Below, piece by piece: positions 15,824 to 25,320 of a stretch of 49,933 nt of DNA. This DNA comes from Nonomuraea aridisoli (GTDB lineage Bacteria; Actinomycetota; Actinomycetes; Streptosporangiales; Streptosporangiaceae). The number at the start of each line of letters is the position of its first letter. Position 1 is the stretch's first letter. The stretch is taken from assembly GCF_003236395.1 (NCBI RefSeq), contig NZ_POUD01000030.1:1-49933 (forward strand), written 5' to 3'. The notes under the pieces are model-generated. The model was not told the origin of the DNA. It did no database searches and worked only from the letters and a program-made list of their open reading frames with translations. Position numbers and translations under genes: made by a program.

Positions 15824-18800
15824 GTGATGCCATATCCCTCCTTAGCCCGGCGGTTGGCCGTGGCCACGGCGCTGTCGCTGCCGTTGTGGGTGCTCGTCCC
15901 CGCGCAGGGGGCGAGCGCCGCGGCGCCACCCGGCGACTTCGCCTCCTCCTTCGAGTCCGCCGATCCGCGACCCGCGCAGAGCACCGTCGAGGTCGGCGCG
16001 GACGGCAGGCCGGTCCAGTCGAATGTGACCGGATCGAGCTCCACCGAGCTGCCCGGCAGCCTGCTCGGCCGGATCGGCGCGGTGACCGCGAGCGCGGAGA
16101 ATGCGCCGGGCGAGACCGCGGCCAACCTCAAGGACGCCGACCCGTCGACCAAGTGGCTGGCGTTCGAGCGGACCGGCTGGGTGACGTACCGGCTGGTCGA
16201 GCCCGCCGTGGTGGTGAAGTATTCGCTGACCTCCGCCAACGACGCGCCGGGCCGCGACCCCAGGGACTTCACCCTGCAGGGCTCGAACGACGGCAGCACG
16301 TGGACCGACCTGGACAGGCGTACGGGGGTGACCTTCAGCGGCCGGTTCGCCGGCAACACCTACGCCTTCGGCAACACGACCGCCTACGGCTACTACCGGC
16401 TGAACATCACCGCCAACTCCGGTGACTCGCTCGTCCAGCTCGCCGACTGGAACATCAGCGACGGCTCGGACGTCATGCCGCCCGTCGCCCCGATGGTCAG
16501 CGTCTCCGGCGCCGGCCCGGTCAACGGCCCCACCATGAAACCGGAGGCCGGGTTCACCGGAGTGGCCTCGCTGCGCTACTCGGGCGGCGCCAAGGCCGAC
16601 GGCCGCGCGTACGCGACGAACAAGCTGTTCGACGTCGACATCCCGGTCGGGCCGAAGACGCGGCTGTCGTACACGATCTTCCCGGAGTTCACCGGCGGCG
16701 ACGACCGGTACCCCTCCACCTACGCCGCCGTCGACCTGCACTTCACCGACGGCACTTACCTGAGCCGGTTGTCCCCGCTCGACCAGCACGGCTACCCGCT
16801 GACGGCCGCCGGGCAGGGCGCGGCGAAGGTGCTCTACGCCGACCAGTGGAACGCGGTGCGGTCCGACATCGGGGCGATCGCGAACGGCAAGACGATCGAC
16901 CGCATCCTGCTCGCCTACGACAACCCCGCCGCGACCGCGTCCACCCGGTTCCAGGGCTGGCTGGACGACCTCGCCGTGACGGCCGCCCCGTCGCCGATCG
17001 ACGGGTCCAGCCTCACCAACTACGTCGACACCCGGCGCGGGACCAACGCGACGGGCGGGTTCTCGCGCGGCAACACCCTGCCGATCACGGCGATGCCGAA
17101 CGGCTTCAACTTCCTCACCCCGACCACCAACGCCGCGTCCGACACCTGGCTGTACGACTACCAGCGGGCCAACAACGCGGCCAACCTGCCCACGCTGCAG
17201 GGACTCGCGATCTCGCACGAGCCCAGCCCGTGGATGGGCGACCGCAACCAGATGTCGGTCATGCCGGTGCCGGCCGGCGGGCCGCTCACCGGGCCGCCCA
17301 GCGGCCGGGCGGCCGCCTTCAGCCACGACGACGAGACCGCGCGGCCGGACCTCTACCGGGTCACGCTGCAGAACGGCCTCGTCGCGCAGATGGCGCCCAC
17401 CGACCACGGCGGGATCATGCAGTTCACCTTCCCGTCAGGGCAGGCCACCGGAAGCCTCGTCTTCCACAACGGCACGTTCACCATCGGCACCGACGGCACG
17501 TTCACCGGCTGGGTCGACAACGGAAGCGGCCTGTCGGCCGGGCGCAGCCGGATGTTCCTCTCCGGCACCTTCGACCGGGCGCCGGCGGCCGCCTCCGCCA
17601 CGTCCGCCACCTTCGACGTCTCGGCCGAGCGGCAGGTGACGCTGCGCCTCGCGACGTCGTTCCTCTCCGTCGACCAGGCACACCGCAACCTCGGCCTGGA
17701 GGTCTCCGGCAGGAGCTTCGAGCAGATCCGCGCCGCGGCCGCCGCCGCGTGGAACGACCGGCTCGGCCGGGTCGAGGTGAAGGGCGCGACCGAGACGCAA
17801 CGGGTGACGCTGTACTCGAACCTGTACCGGCTGAACCTGTATCCGAACTCCCAGTCGGAGAACACCGGCACCGCCGCCGAACCCCGCTGGCGGTACGCGA
17901 GTCCGGTGTCGGCGCCCACCGGCACGTCGACGGCCACGCAGACCGGCGCCAAGATCGTCGACGGGCAGATCTACGTCAACAACGGGTTCTGGGACACCTA
18001 CCGCACGGTGTGGCCCGCGTACGCGCTGCTGTACCCGGACGTCGCGGCGAAGATCGCGGACGGGTTCGTCCAGCAGTACCGGGACGGCGGGTGGATCGCC
18101 CGCTGGTCCTCGCCCGGCTACGCCGACCTGATGACCGGCACCAGCGCGAACGTCTCCCTGGCGCAGGCGTACCTCACCGGCGTCGAGCTGCCCGACCCGC
18201 TCGCCGCCTACGACGCCGCGGTCAAGGACGCGACCGTCGCGTCCGGACGCAGCGAGGTCGGCCGCAAGGGCATCGAGTCCTCGTTGTTCCTCGGTTACAC
18301 GCCGACCTCCACCGGCGAGTCGGTGTCGTGGGCGCTGGAGGGCTTCATCAACGACTACGGCATCGGCAACATGGCCGCGGCCCTGGCCAAGGACAAGGAC
18401 ACCCCGAAGGCGCAGCGCAAGCGGCTGAGGGAGGAGTCGGAGTACTTCCTGCAGCGCGCCCGCAACTACGTCAACCTCTTCGACGAGAACGGGAAGTTCT
18501 TCCGCGGGCGCGACGCCGGCGGCAACTTCCTGCCCGGCGACCCGCGGGACTGGGGCGGCGTCTACACCGAGACCAACGGCTGGAACTTCGCGTTCACCGC
18601 GCAGCACGACGGCCGGGGCCTGGCCAACCTGTACGGCGGGCAGCAGGCGCTGAAGCGGAAGCTCGACGAGTTCTTCAGCACCCCGGAGAACGCCGACCGG
18701 TTCGGCGGCTACGGCACCCTGATCCACGAGATGCTGGAGGCCCGCGCGGTGCGCATGGGCCAGCTCGGCATGAGCAACCAGCCGTCCCACCACATCCCGT

Positions 18801-21418
18801 ACATGTACGACTTCGCCGGTGCGCCCGCCAGGACGCAGGCGATCGTCCGGGAGATCCTGCAGCGGCTCTACGTGGGCAGTGAGATCGGCCAGGGCTACCT
18901 GGGCGACGAGGACAACGGCGAGATGTCGTCGTGGTACGTCCTCAGCTCGCTCGGCATCTACCCGTTGCAGGCCGGCTCGTCCCAGTGGGCCATCGGCTCC
19001 CCGCAGTTCGCCCAGATGACCGTCCACCGCGAGAGCGGTGACATCGTCGTCACCGCCCAGGACAACAGCACGAAGAACGTCTACGTGCAGAGCGTGAAGG
19101 TCAACGGCAAGCAGCAGCGCGGCGTGTCCGTCGACGTCTCCGCGCTCGCCCGCGGCGGCCGGATCGACTTCCAGATGGGCCCGGAACCGTCGTCCTGGGG
19201 CACCGGCAAGAACGACGCGCCGCCGTCGCTGACCAAGGGCGACGCGGCGCCCAAGCCGTTCCAGGACACCACGGGGCCCGGCCTCGGCACCGCGACCGCC
19301 GGTGACGGGCAGGACGCCTCGAAGTTGTTCGACGACTCGTCGCTCACCCAGGTGACCTTCACCTCCGGCACGCCGCAGATCGGCTGGGCGTTCCGCAGCG
19401 GCCGGCAGACGCCGGTCTCCTACACGCTCACCTCCGGGGCGAGCGCCGGCGATCCCACGGACTGGCGGCTGGAGGGCTCCGACGACGGGATCACCTGGGC
19501 CACCGTCGACTCCCGCAAGGGCGAGGAGTTCCGGTGGCGTAACGAGACCCGGCCGTTCAGGATCGGCGAGCCGGGACGGTTCGCGCGGTTCCGCCTGGTC
19601 GTGACCAAGACCGTCGGCGCTGCGCAGGCCAACCTCGCGGAGATCGAGCTCCTCGCCGGCGGCGACGTCCAGCTCGGCGGGGGCCCCATCACGGTCACCG
19701 GCGCGAACGGCGTGCAGGCGACCGCCGGCGTCGAGGTGTCGGCGCCGCTGGCCACGGTCACCGGGGGCACCGCGAGCGGCTACCAGGCCTCCATCGACTG
19801 GGGCGACGGCTCACCGGCCACCGCGGGCACCCTGGCACTGAGCTCGCGCGGCGTGTACAGCGTGCGCGGCTCGCACACCTACGCCAAGCCCGGCCACCAC
19901 CAGGCGAGCGTCACGGTGACCGACGGGACCGGCCGGGGCTCGGCCACGGTCGGCGTGGACGTGGCGTACGCTCCGGACTCCGGCCTCACCGCGGCGTTCG
20001 ACACCGTCTGCGTCGGCGACGAGGGCGTGCTCGCGGCGGACTGCGACGCCAAGACGTGGGCGTACTCGCGGGCCGCACTCGCGGCGGCGGGCGTGACACA
20101 GGGCCGCTCGCACGAGGTGCCGGGCACGGCGCTGCGCTTCACCCTGCCGGCGGTCCCGGCGGGACAGCCCGACAACGCGACCGGCAACGGCGCGACGATC
20201 AAGCTGGACCTGCCGGACGACGCGAAGAACATCTCGTTCATCGGCGCCGGCACGCAGGGCGACCAGAGCACGACCGGCACGGCGACGTTCAGCGACGGCA
20301 GCACCGCCGCCGTCTCGATCCAGCTGAGCGACTGGACGCTGGGCGGCAACGCGGCCGGCATGCCGAAGTACGGCAACATCGTCGTCGCCAAGGCCGCCTA
20401 CCGGCTGCACGGCACGAGCCGGGACAGCGCACAGCCGTTCCTGTTCGCCACCGCGCCGTACCGCATCCCGGAGGGCAAGACGCTCGTCTCGGTCACCCTG
20501 CCCGAGCAGACCGGCGACCCCGGATCGGCGGGCAGGATCCACGTGTTCGCCGTCGCCGACGACGGCACCCCCGCCGCCGCGCTGGCGATCAGCGGTCTCG
20601 AGGACCGGACGGCCGCTCCGGGACAGACGCTCTCGACCGGTCTCGGCTCCGTGACCGGCGGCGTCGCGGGGCCGGAGGGCTATCACGCCCGCGTCCAGTG
20701 GGGTGACGGCACGGTCCCCGACGACGTCACCGTCGACGCGTCCGGGGCGATGACCGGTCGGCACACCTACGCGCAGGACGGCACGTACACGGTGCGGGTC
20801 ACCGCGTGGGACACGCTGTCGAGCACCACCGGCACGTTCACCGTGACGGTGGCGCAGGCCGGGGCGCGGCCGTCGATCTCGGTGTCCGCCTCCGCCGTCG
20901 CCGGTGACCCGGTCACCGTCGAGGGCAGCGGGTTCGCCGCCGGAGAGCAGGTGACGGTCAAGCTGGACACCAGCCCGGCGCGCAGCCTGACCGTGCGGGC
21001 CTCGGCCACGGGAACGGTGCGCGCGTCGGTCGAGGCGTCCGGCGACGCCCCGCCCGGCCGGTACGCCGTCACCGCGGCCGGCACGTCGTCGCGGACGCCG
21101 GCGACGGCCACGGTCCAGGTGACCGAGGAGCCGGAGAAGCGGACGTACCGTCCGCAGGCGCTGTTGTCGGCGACCTCGGGGCCGCGCGGCACGGCGATCG
21201 TCGTCGACGGCTCCGGATTCGCGCCCAAGGAAGCCGTCACCATCGGCTTCGGTGACGGCCTGGCGTCCATGACCGTGCACGCCAACGGCGACGGCGTCAT
21301 CTCGGGCGCGACCCTCAGCGTCCCGGGAACGGCGCGGCCCGGCCCGGCCGGCGTCACGCTGACCGGCGCGGTGTCCAAGACCGGCATCGAGGCCCCCTTC
21401 GAGGTCACCTCGGACTGA
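15824..21418 (+). CDS. Secreted multidomain GH92 enzyme with Gln at the catalytic-acid position
   Basis: 1864 residues from GTG 15824 (ATG 15827 next to it), AAAGG upstream. Signal peptide 1-33. Domains: F5/8-type (CBM32-like) 80-212; beta-sandwich 225-390; GH92 catalytic region about 395-1125 (opening YVDTRRGTNATGGFSRGNT, ending around YVQSVKVNG); second F5/8-type 1145-1285; PKD 1290-1380; NPCBM-like or other beta domain 1385-1588; second PKD 1590-1680; two IPT/Ig-like repeats (VEGSGFAAGEQV, VDGSGFAPKEAV) 1685-1864. The base motif GDEDNGEMSSWYV keeps both aspartates (D1028, D1030). The acid motif reads NQPSHH, with Gln986 where alpha-mannosidases have NEPSHH. In a Cellulosimicrobium GH92 enzyme this Glu-to-Gln change goes with mannose-1-phospho-6-mannose hydrolysis (from memory). 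No LPxTG or membrane anchor: released or wall-bound through its binding domains. It is often annotated simply as alpha-1,2-mannosidase. Confidence 0.9.
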   Translation: MMPYPSLARRLAVATALSLPLWVLVPAQGASAAAPPGDFASSFESADPRPAQSTVEVGADGRPVQSNVTGSSSTELPGSLLGRIGAVTASAENAPGETAANLKDADPSTKWLAFERTGWVTYRLVEPAVVVKYSLTSANDAPGRDPRDFTLQGSNDGSTWTDLDRRTGVTFSGRFAGNTYAFGNTTAYGYYRLNITANSGDSLVQLADWNISDGSDVMPPVAPMVSVSGAGPVNGPTMKPEAGFTGVASLRYSGGAKADGRAYATNKLFDVDIPVGPKTRLSYTIFPEFTGGDDRYPSTYAAVDLHFTDGTYLSRLSPLDQHGYPLTAAGQGAAKVLYADQWNAVRSDIGAIANGKTIDRILLAYDNPAATASTRFQGWLDDLAVTAAPSPIDGSSLTNYVDTRRGTNATGGFSRGNTLPITAMPNGFNFLTPTTNAASDTWLYDYQRANNAANLPTLQGLAISHEPSPWMGDRNQMSVMPVPAGGPLTGPPSGRAAAFSHDDETARPDLYRVTLQNGLVAQMAPTDHGGIMQFTFPSGQATGSLVFHNGTFTIGTDGTFTGWVDNGSGLSAGRSRMFLSGTFDRAPAAASATSATFDVSAERQVTLRLATSFLSVDQAHRNLGLEVSGRSFEQIRAAAAAAWNDRLGRVEVKGATETQRVTLYSNLYRLNLYPNSQSENTGTAAEPRWRYASPVSAPTGTSTATQTGAKIVDGQIYVNNGFWDTYRTVWPAYALLYPDVAAKIADGFVQQYRDGGWIARWSSPGYADLMTGTSANVSLAQAYLTGVELPDPLAAYDAAVKDATVASGRSEVGRKGIESSLFLGYTPTSTGESVSWALEGFINDYGIGNMAAALAKDKDTPKAQRKRLREESEYFLQRARNYVNLFDENGKFFRGRDAGGNFLPGDPRDWGGVYTETNGWNFAFTAQHDGRGLANLYGGQQALKRKLDEFFSTPENADRFGGYGTLIHEMLEARAVRMGQLGMSNQPSHHIPYMYDFAGAPARTQAIVREILQRLYVGSEIGQGYLGDEDNGEMSSWYVLSSLGIYPLQAGSSQWAIGSPQFAQMTVHRESGDIVVTAQDNSTKNVYVQSVKVNGKQQRGVSVDVSALARGGRIDFQMGPEPSSWGTGKNDAPPSLTKGDAAPKPFQDTTGPGLGTATAGDGQDASKLFDDSSLTQVTFTSGTPQIGWAFRSGRQTPVSYTLTSGASAGDPTDWRLEGSDDGITWATVDSRKGEEFRWRNETRPFRIGEPGRFARFRLVVTKTVGAAQANLAEIELLAGGDVQLGGGPITVTGANGVQATAGVEVSAPLATVTGGTASGYQASIDWGDGSPATAGTLALSSRGVYSVRGSHTYAKPGHHQASVTVTDGTGRGSATVGVDVAYAPDSGLTAAFDTVCVGDEGVLAADCDAKTWAYSRAALAAAGVTQGRSHEVPGTALRFTLPAVPAGQPDNATGNGATIKLDLPDDAKNISFIGAGTQGDQSTTGTATFSDGSTAAVSIQLSDWTLGGNAAGMPKYGNIVVAKAAYRLHGTSRDSAQPFLFATAPYRIPEGKTLVSVTLPEQTGDPGSAGRIHVFAVADDGTPAAALAISGLEDRTAAPGQTLSTGLGSVTGGVAGPEGYHARVQWGDGTVPDDVTVDASGAMTGRHTYAQDGTYTVRVTAWDTLSSTTGTFTVTVAQAGARPSISVSASAVAGDPVTVEGSGFAAGEQVTVKLDTSPARSLTVRASATGTVRASVEASGDAPPGRYAVTAAGTSSRTPATATVQVTEEPEKRTYRPQALLSATSGPRGTAIVVDGSGFAPKEAVTIGFGDGLASMTVHANGDGVISGATLSVPGTARPGPAGVTLTGAVSKTGIEAPFEVTSD

Positions 21419-21423
21419 CACCC

Positions 21424-21458
21424 GAGCCGCCGGTGAGCGGGACGCTCACCGGCGGCTC
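21424..21458. terminator. Bidirectional terminator between convergent genes
   Basis: Perfect 16-bp stem, GAGCCGCCGGTGAGCG (21424-21439) with CGCTCACCGGCGGCTC (21443-21458), loop GGA, then TTC. It sits exactly between the stops of the GH92 gene (21418) and the leftward phosphatase-fold gene (21464). Confidence 0.85.
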
Positions 21459-21463
21459 TTCGG

Positions 21464-22261
21464 TCACTTGGGCAGGCCGGCGCGGATCACGAGGGCGTCG
21501 TGGTCGGTGTACGTCGCGGGCTCCAGCTCCAGGGTCGGCGAAGTGAGGGTGCCGTAGGCGTGCTGGATGCCGGGGGCCTGGGTGGCGGCGGCGTCCGTCA
21601 GGGTCCAGTGGCCCTCGGGGGCGCAGGAGGCGCGGCGGTTGACGTCGCCCGCGAAGATCGTCGGGCGGCCGCGGGAGGCGAGCACCTGGCCCAGCTCGGC
21701 GCACTGGGTGGAGTTGGCGGTGCCGGGGGCCTCGCCGTCGGTGGACAGGTGGCTGGTGCACACGTCCACGCCGCGGGCGGTGGTCACGCAGAGCCAGCGC
21801 CGCTGCTCCACCCCGCTGAACACCGAGTACGGCTCGTCCTGCGACGCCTTGATCGCCTCCTTGGTGAGCACGGCGTTGCCGAACTCGCCGCGCCCGCCCG
21901 GCGTCTTGCAGGCCAGCGGGGCGCCGTTGTAGATCACCGTGGCGAAGCGGTAGTGGTAGCCGGTGCGCCGGGCGATCTCGGCCACGTCGCCGCTGCACGC
22001 CTCGTTGAGGGTGACCGCGTTGACGTCGTCGGCCTGGACACGCTCGACCACCTCGTCGAGGACCTTCGGGTACTGGGTGCGGGCGAAGCAGCCGGCGTAC
22101 CCGCTGTCGCAGATGTTCATCTGCAGCAGCGAGTACGGCGGGCGCGCGTCCTGCGCGTTCCCGGGCTGCGCCATGGCGGCGGCGGGGGACAGCAGCAGCC
22201 CGGCGGCCGTCAGACCGCCGAGCATCAGGGCACGCGGACGCGTCAGGGAGAATCGGATCAC
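21464..22261 (-). CDS. Secreted endonuclease/exonuclease/phosphatase-fold protein
   Basis: 265 residues. Signal peptide 1-31 (LMLGGLTAAGLLLSPAAAMA). EEP (DNase I-like) motifs in order: LLQMNICDSG (N49), TLNEA (E87, metal ligand), GNAVLTK (128-134), CTSHLS (H171), IFAGDVNRR (D206, N208) and YTDHDAL (D253, H254). All expected catalytic positions are present, so it should be an active phosphoesterase; members cut DNA, sphingomyelin, phosphoinositides or other phosphodiesters. Several Cys suggest disulfides in the exported form. It faces the GH92 gene across a shared terminator. A role on phosphodiesters of glycans is possible but only suggested by position. Bases 22262-22522 upstream hold no gene I can support. 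Confidence 0.85.
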   Translation of the reverse strand: MIRFSLTRPRALMLGGLTAAGLLLSPAAAMAQPGNAQDARPPYSLLQMNICDSGYAGCFARTQYPKVLDEVVERVQADDVNAVTLNEACSGDVAEIARRTGYHYRFATVIYNGAPLACKTPGGRGEFGNAVLTKEAIKASQDEPYSVFSGVEQRRWLCVTTARGVDVCTSHLSTDGEAPGTANSTQCAELGQVLASRGRPTIFAGDVNRRASCAPEGHWTLTDAAATQAPGIQHAYGTLTSPTLELEPATYTDHDALVIRAGLPK

Positions 22262-22522
22262 GGCGTCATTGTGGTGGCGTGCACCGTGATCCGAAAGACT
22301 GCTCGAAAAGAGTTCACCGCTCCCTCACGCCGCGGTCACCCCCGCGCCGATCCTTCCGGCCGTCCGTCCACGCGGGTCCCTGGGCCGTGACCGGTTACGG
22401 ATCGTGTATCCGTGCGAAGGTTTTTGTGACCCGTTCGGGAGCGCCGGAATGGTTTTCTTCCCTTTCGGGGTTTCCCGATGAGAACGTTTCGGTCGCGTCC
22501 GGACAAGCGCCGGAGAAACGCT

Positions 22523-22978
22523 TCAACTTTTGTTCCAGAATCCCGGTTCCTCCATCGGCTGGGGCGGATTCTGCTCGGGCGTGCGGCGGGTATCGCCGCC
22601 CTGCTCGACTGACGCTTCCCTGAGGCAGGCCAGCAGTTCTTGGAAGAGTTGCCCGATCTGAACATTAGTTTCCTGGTCGGCCTTCAGGCGCTCGGCCTGC
22701 CGCTCTTCGATGATCCGCCATTTCCTGCTGAACTCTTCGGGATCCGGACGTGAGGTGACGCGCTCCTGCTCGGCCGCCGTGACCAGGTCGTACAGGTGCG
22801 ACAGGCGCTCGTGCGACCTGTGGACGTCGTCGTGGTAGTCGTTGACCGTGTTGATCACGTTCTCGTTCCAGGCGTCCTCGTTGAAGAGCGCCTTCACCTC
22901 CTTGGCAGTCCGAGTGCGGGGCTCCAGGGCTTGGGCCTCTGAGACGAGCCGGTCCTTGATGGCGTCGAAGCTGTTCAT
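22523..22978 (-). CDS. Hypothetical coiled-coil protein
   Basis: 151 residues from ATG 22978, preceded by GGAGAAAGGG; longer in-frame starts lack a ribosome-binding site. Mostly helical and charged: MNSFDAIKDRLVSEAQALEP, then HRSHERLSHLYDLVTAAEQE and RIIEERQAERLKADQETNVQ, a heptad-like pattern. The C-terminal 30 residues are Pro/Gln-rich and probably disordered (ends MEEPGFWNKS). No signal peptide or membrane helix. No family recognised. Moderately lower GC than its neighbours. Bases 22979-23223 contain no gene I can support. Confidence 0.65.
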   Translation of the reverse strand: MNSFDAIKDRLVSEAQALEPRTRTAKEVKALFNEDAWNENVINTVNDYHDDVHRSHERLSHLYDLVTAAEQERVTSRPDPEEFSRKWRIIEERQAERLKADQETNVQIGQLFQELLACLREASVEQGGDTRRTPEQNPPQPMEEPGFWNKS

Positions 22979-23223
22979 GAAGTCCCTTTCTCCTGTTCGC
23001 CGGGAATGGTGCACGGGAAAGCGGCACCACCCCACTATCGGTGGAGAAAGAAGTCTCGGAAAGCCTTCTCGCCGGACTGTCGTACTGAGTTCGCGGGACG
23101 GCTCACCGGGAGTCGTGCGCCGCCACAGGGTCAACAGGCGACAACATTAGCGGGCGGCGCACATGTTATTTTCCGGTGTCTTCTCCTGCTATTTGTCTGT
23201 GCGCATTCATGGAATATGGAGGG

Positions 23224-25320
23224 TTAGGCGTCGCGGTGGGCGCGGGCGCGCCAGAGGAGGTAGACGAAGTACGGGGTGCCGATCAGGGCGGTGACCAGGC
23301 CGGCAGGGATCTGGGCGGGGGCGATGACCGTACGTCCAAGGGTGTCGGCGAGGCTGACCAGGAGCGCGCCGAGCAGTGCGGCCACCGGCAGGACCCGCAC
23401 GTGGTGCGCCCCCACCAGGGCGCGGGCGGCGTGCGGGGCCACCAGGCCGACGAAGCCGACCACCCCCACCGCCGACACCGCCGTGGCGGCGAGCAGCACG
23501 GCGCAGGCGAGCGCGCCCAGCCGGACCGGCTCCAGGGGGACGCCGAGGATGCGCGGCGTGTCCTCGTCCAGGGAGAGCAGGTCGAGGTCGCGGCGCAGCC
23601 ACGCCAGCAGCGGCACGGTCACCACGAGCGCGAGCGCGACCGGGATCAGCTGCTCGGGCACCCGGCCGTACGTGGAGCCCGACAGCCAGGTCAGCGCCTT
23701 GGCGGTGCTCCACGGGTCGGACAGCACGATGATCAGCACGGTTCCGGCGGTGCAGGCCGCCTGCACGGCGACGCCGATCAGGACCAGCCGGTCGGAGCTC
23801 AGCCCGCCGCGCCACGACAGCCCGTACACCACGGCGAACGTGACCAGCGCGCCCACGCCCGCCGCCGCGGACATCGTCCAGATGCCGGCCAGCGGCGCCA
23901 GCGTGAGCAGCGAGATCGCCCCCACGCCTGCGCCGGCGGTGACGCCCAGCATGCCGGGCTCGGCGAGCGGGTTGCGGCACACGGCCTGCACCGCCGCCCC
24001 CGCCACGGCCAGCGCGGTGCCGGCCAGCGCGGCCGCCATGACACGCGGCCAGCGCTGGTCGAGGACGAACGTCAGCGCCCGCCCGCTGCGCCCCTGCAGC
24101 CAGTTGGCGATGTCGCCGGTCAGCAGCCACCTGTCGCCGCCCAGCATGCCGAGGACCAGCGCCCCCGCCAGCAGGGCCGCGCAGACGGCGACCACGGCGG
24201 CGAACGCCGTCCGCGACCGCGTCGCACCCGTACGGACCGCGGGGGGACGGCGGGTCGGGCCCGCGTCGCGGTAGCGGCGGGCCAGCCAGATCATCACGGC
24301 CGCCCCGAGCACGGTGGTCACCACGCCCGGCGGCACCTCCACCCCGGCCTGCGCGCCCAGCAGGGCGCGCAGCGCGATGTCGGAGCCCAGCACGACCAGC
24401 ACCCCGGCCAGCCCGGACATCGGCACCAGCACGCGGTGCCGGTGCAGCCCGGGAATGGACCGGGGCAGCAGCCGCACGATCACCGGCGCGCACAGCCCGA
24501 CGAACCCGATCGGCCCCGCGATCGTCACCGCGGCGGCCGACAGCAGCACCGCCAGCAGGGTGAGCCACAGGCGCAGCCGGCGCACCTTCACGCCGAGCAC
24601 CGTGGCGGTGTCGTCGCCCAGGCCCAGGATGTCCAGGCGCGGCCCGGCCAGCACCGCCGCCGCCAGCGCGACGGCGATCACCGGCCCCATCTGGGTGACG
24701 GCGTCCAGGTCGCTCTGCACGAGGGAGCCGCTGCCCCAGGCGAACAGCCCGGTCGTCTCCTGCTCGAACAGGATCATGAACAGGTTCGTCAGCGAGCTGA
24801 GCGCCAGCGCGGTGGCCGAGCCGGCCAGGATGAGCCGGGTCGTCCCCGTGCGCCCGCCCGCCGACAGCGCCAGCACCAGGGCCGCGGCGCCCAGCCCGCC
24901 GAGGAGCGCGAGCCCGCCCGACAGCGACACCGGCAGGGTCAGCCCGAACGCCGCCGCGGCGGCGACCGCCAGGTACGCCCCGGCGCTGACGGCCAGCGTG
25001 TCGGGGGAGGCCATCGCGTTGCGGGCGACCGCCTGCAGCAGCGCCCCCGCCGCGCCCAGCGCGACGCCGACGCAGACGCCGGCCAGCAGCCGGGGCAGCC
25101 GCGAGGCGAGCAGCACGCGGGCGGCCTCGTCGCTGCCGCCGAACGGCAGCGCCAGCAGGTCGAGCGCGCCGACCGACGAGGTGCCCTGCGTGACGTGCAC
25201 GGCGGCCACCAGGACGGTCGCTGCCAGCGTCAGGAGGACGACCCCGGCGGTGCCCAGGCGCCGCAGCGGCGTGGCCGGCGGCGCCCCGGGAGAGGCCGGG
25301 GTCAGGACGTCCGTGCTCAC
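23224..25320 (-). CDS. Fused double FecCD-type iron-siderophore ABC permease (FhuB-like)
   Basis: 698 residues, about twice a normal FecCD permease. The GTG start at 25320 overlaps the binding-protein stop (GTGA, 25317-25320), which fixes it. Two homologous halves: residues about 1-345 with AGALLQAVARNAMASPDTLA and GFVGLCAPVIVRLLPRS; residues about 360-698 with AGAAVQAVCRNPLAEPGMLG and GFVGLVAPHAARALVGAHH. Each has the FecCD channel motif (Q-A-x-x-R-N-x-x-A-x-P) and the G-x-x-x-P loop that binds the ATPase. Roughly 20 membrane helices. One chain therefore supplies both permease subunits, as in FhuB. Last gene of the iron-box operon. Confidence 0.92.
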   Translation of the reverse strand: MSTDVLTPASPGAPPATPLRRLGTAGVVLLTLAATVLVAAVHVTQGTSSVGALDLLALPFGGSDEAARVLLASRLPRLLAGVCVGVALGAAGALLQAVARNAMASPDTLAVSAGAYLAVAAAAAFGLTLPVSLSGGLALLGGLGAAALVLALSAGGRTGTTRLILAGSATALALSSLTNLFMILFEQETTGLFAWGSGSLVQSDLDAVTQMGPVIAVALAAAVLAGPRLDILGLGDDTATVLGVKVRRLRLWLTLLAVLLSAAAVTIAGPIGFVGLCAPVIVRLLPRSIPGLHRHRVLVPMSGLAGVLVVLGSDIALRALLGAQAGVEVPPGVVTTVLGAAVMIWLARRYRDAGPTRRPPAVRTGATRSRTAFAAVVAVCAALLAGALVLGMLGGDRWLLTGDIANWLQGRSGRALTFVLDQRWPRVMAAALAGTALAVAGAAVQAVCRNPLAEPGMLGVTAGAGVGAISLLTLAPLAGIWTMSAAAGVGALVTFAVVYGLSWRGGLSSDRLVLIGVAVQAACTAGTVLIIVLSDPWSTAKALTWLSGSTYGRVPEQLIPVALALVVTVPLLAWLRRDLDLLSLDEDTPRILGVPLEPVRLGALACAVLLAATAVSAVGVVGFVGLVAPHAARALVGAHHVRVLPVAALLGALLVSLADTLGRTVIAPAQIPAGLVTALIGTPYFVYLLWRARAHRDA

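Noticed and set aside
15824..21418. Cell-wall anchoring of the GH92 enzyme by LPxTG
   Set aside because: The C-terminus ends in an Ig-like repeat without LPxTG, hydrophobic segment or basic tail.
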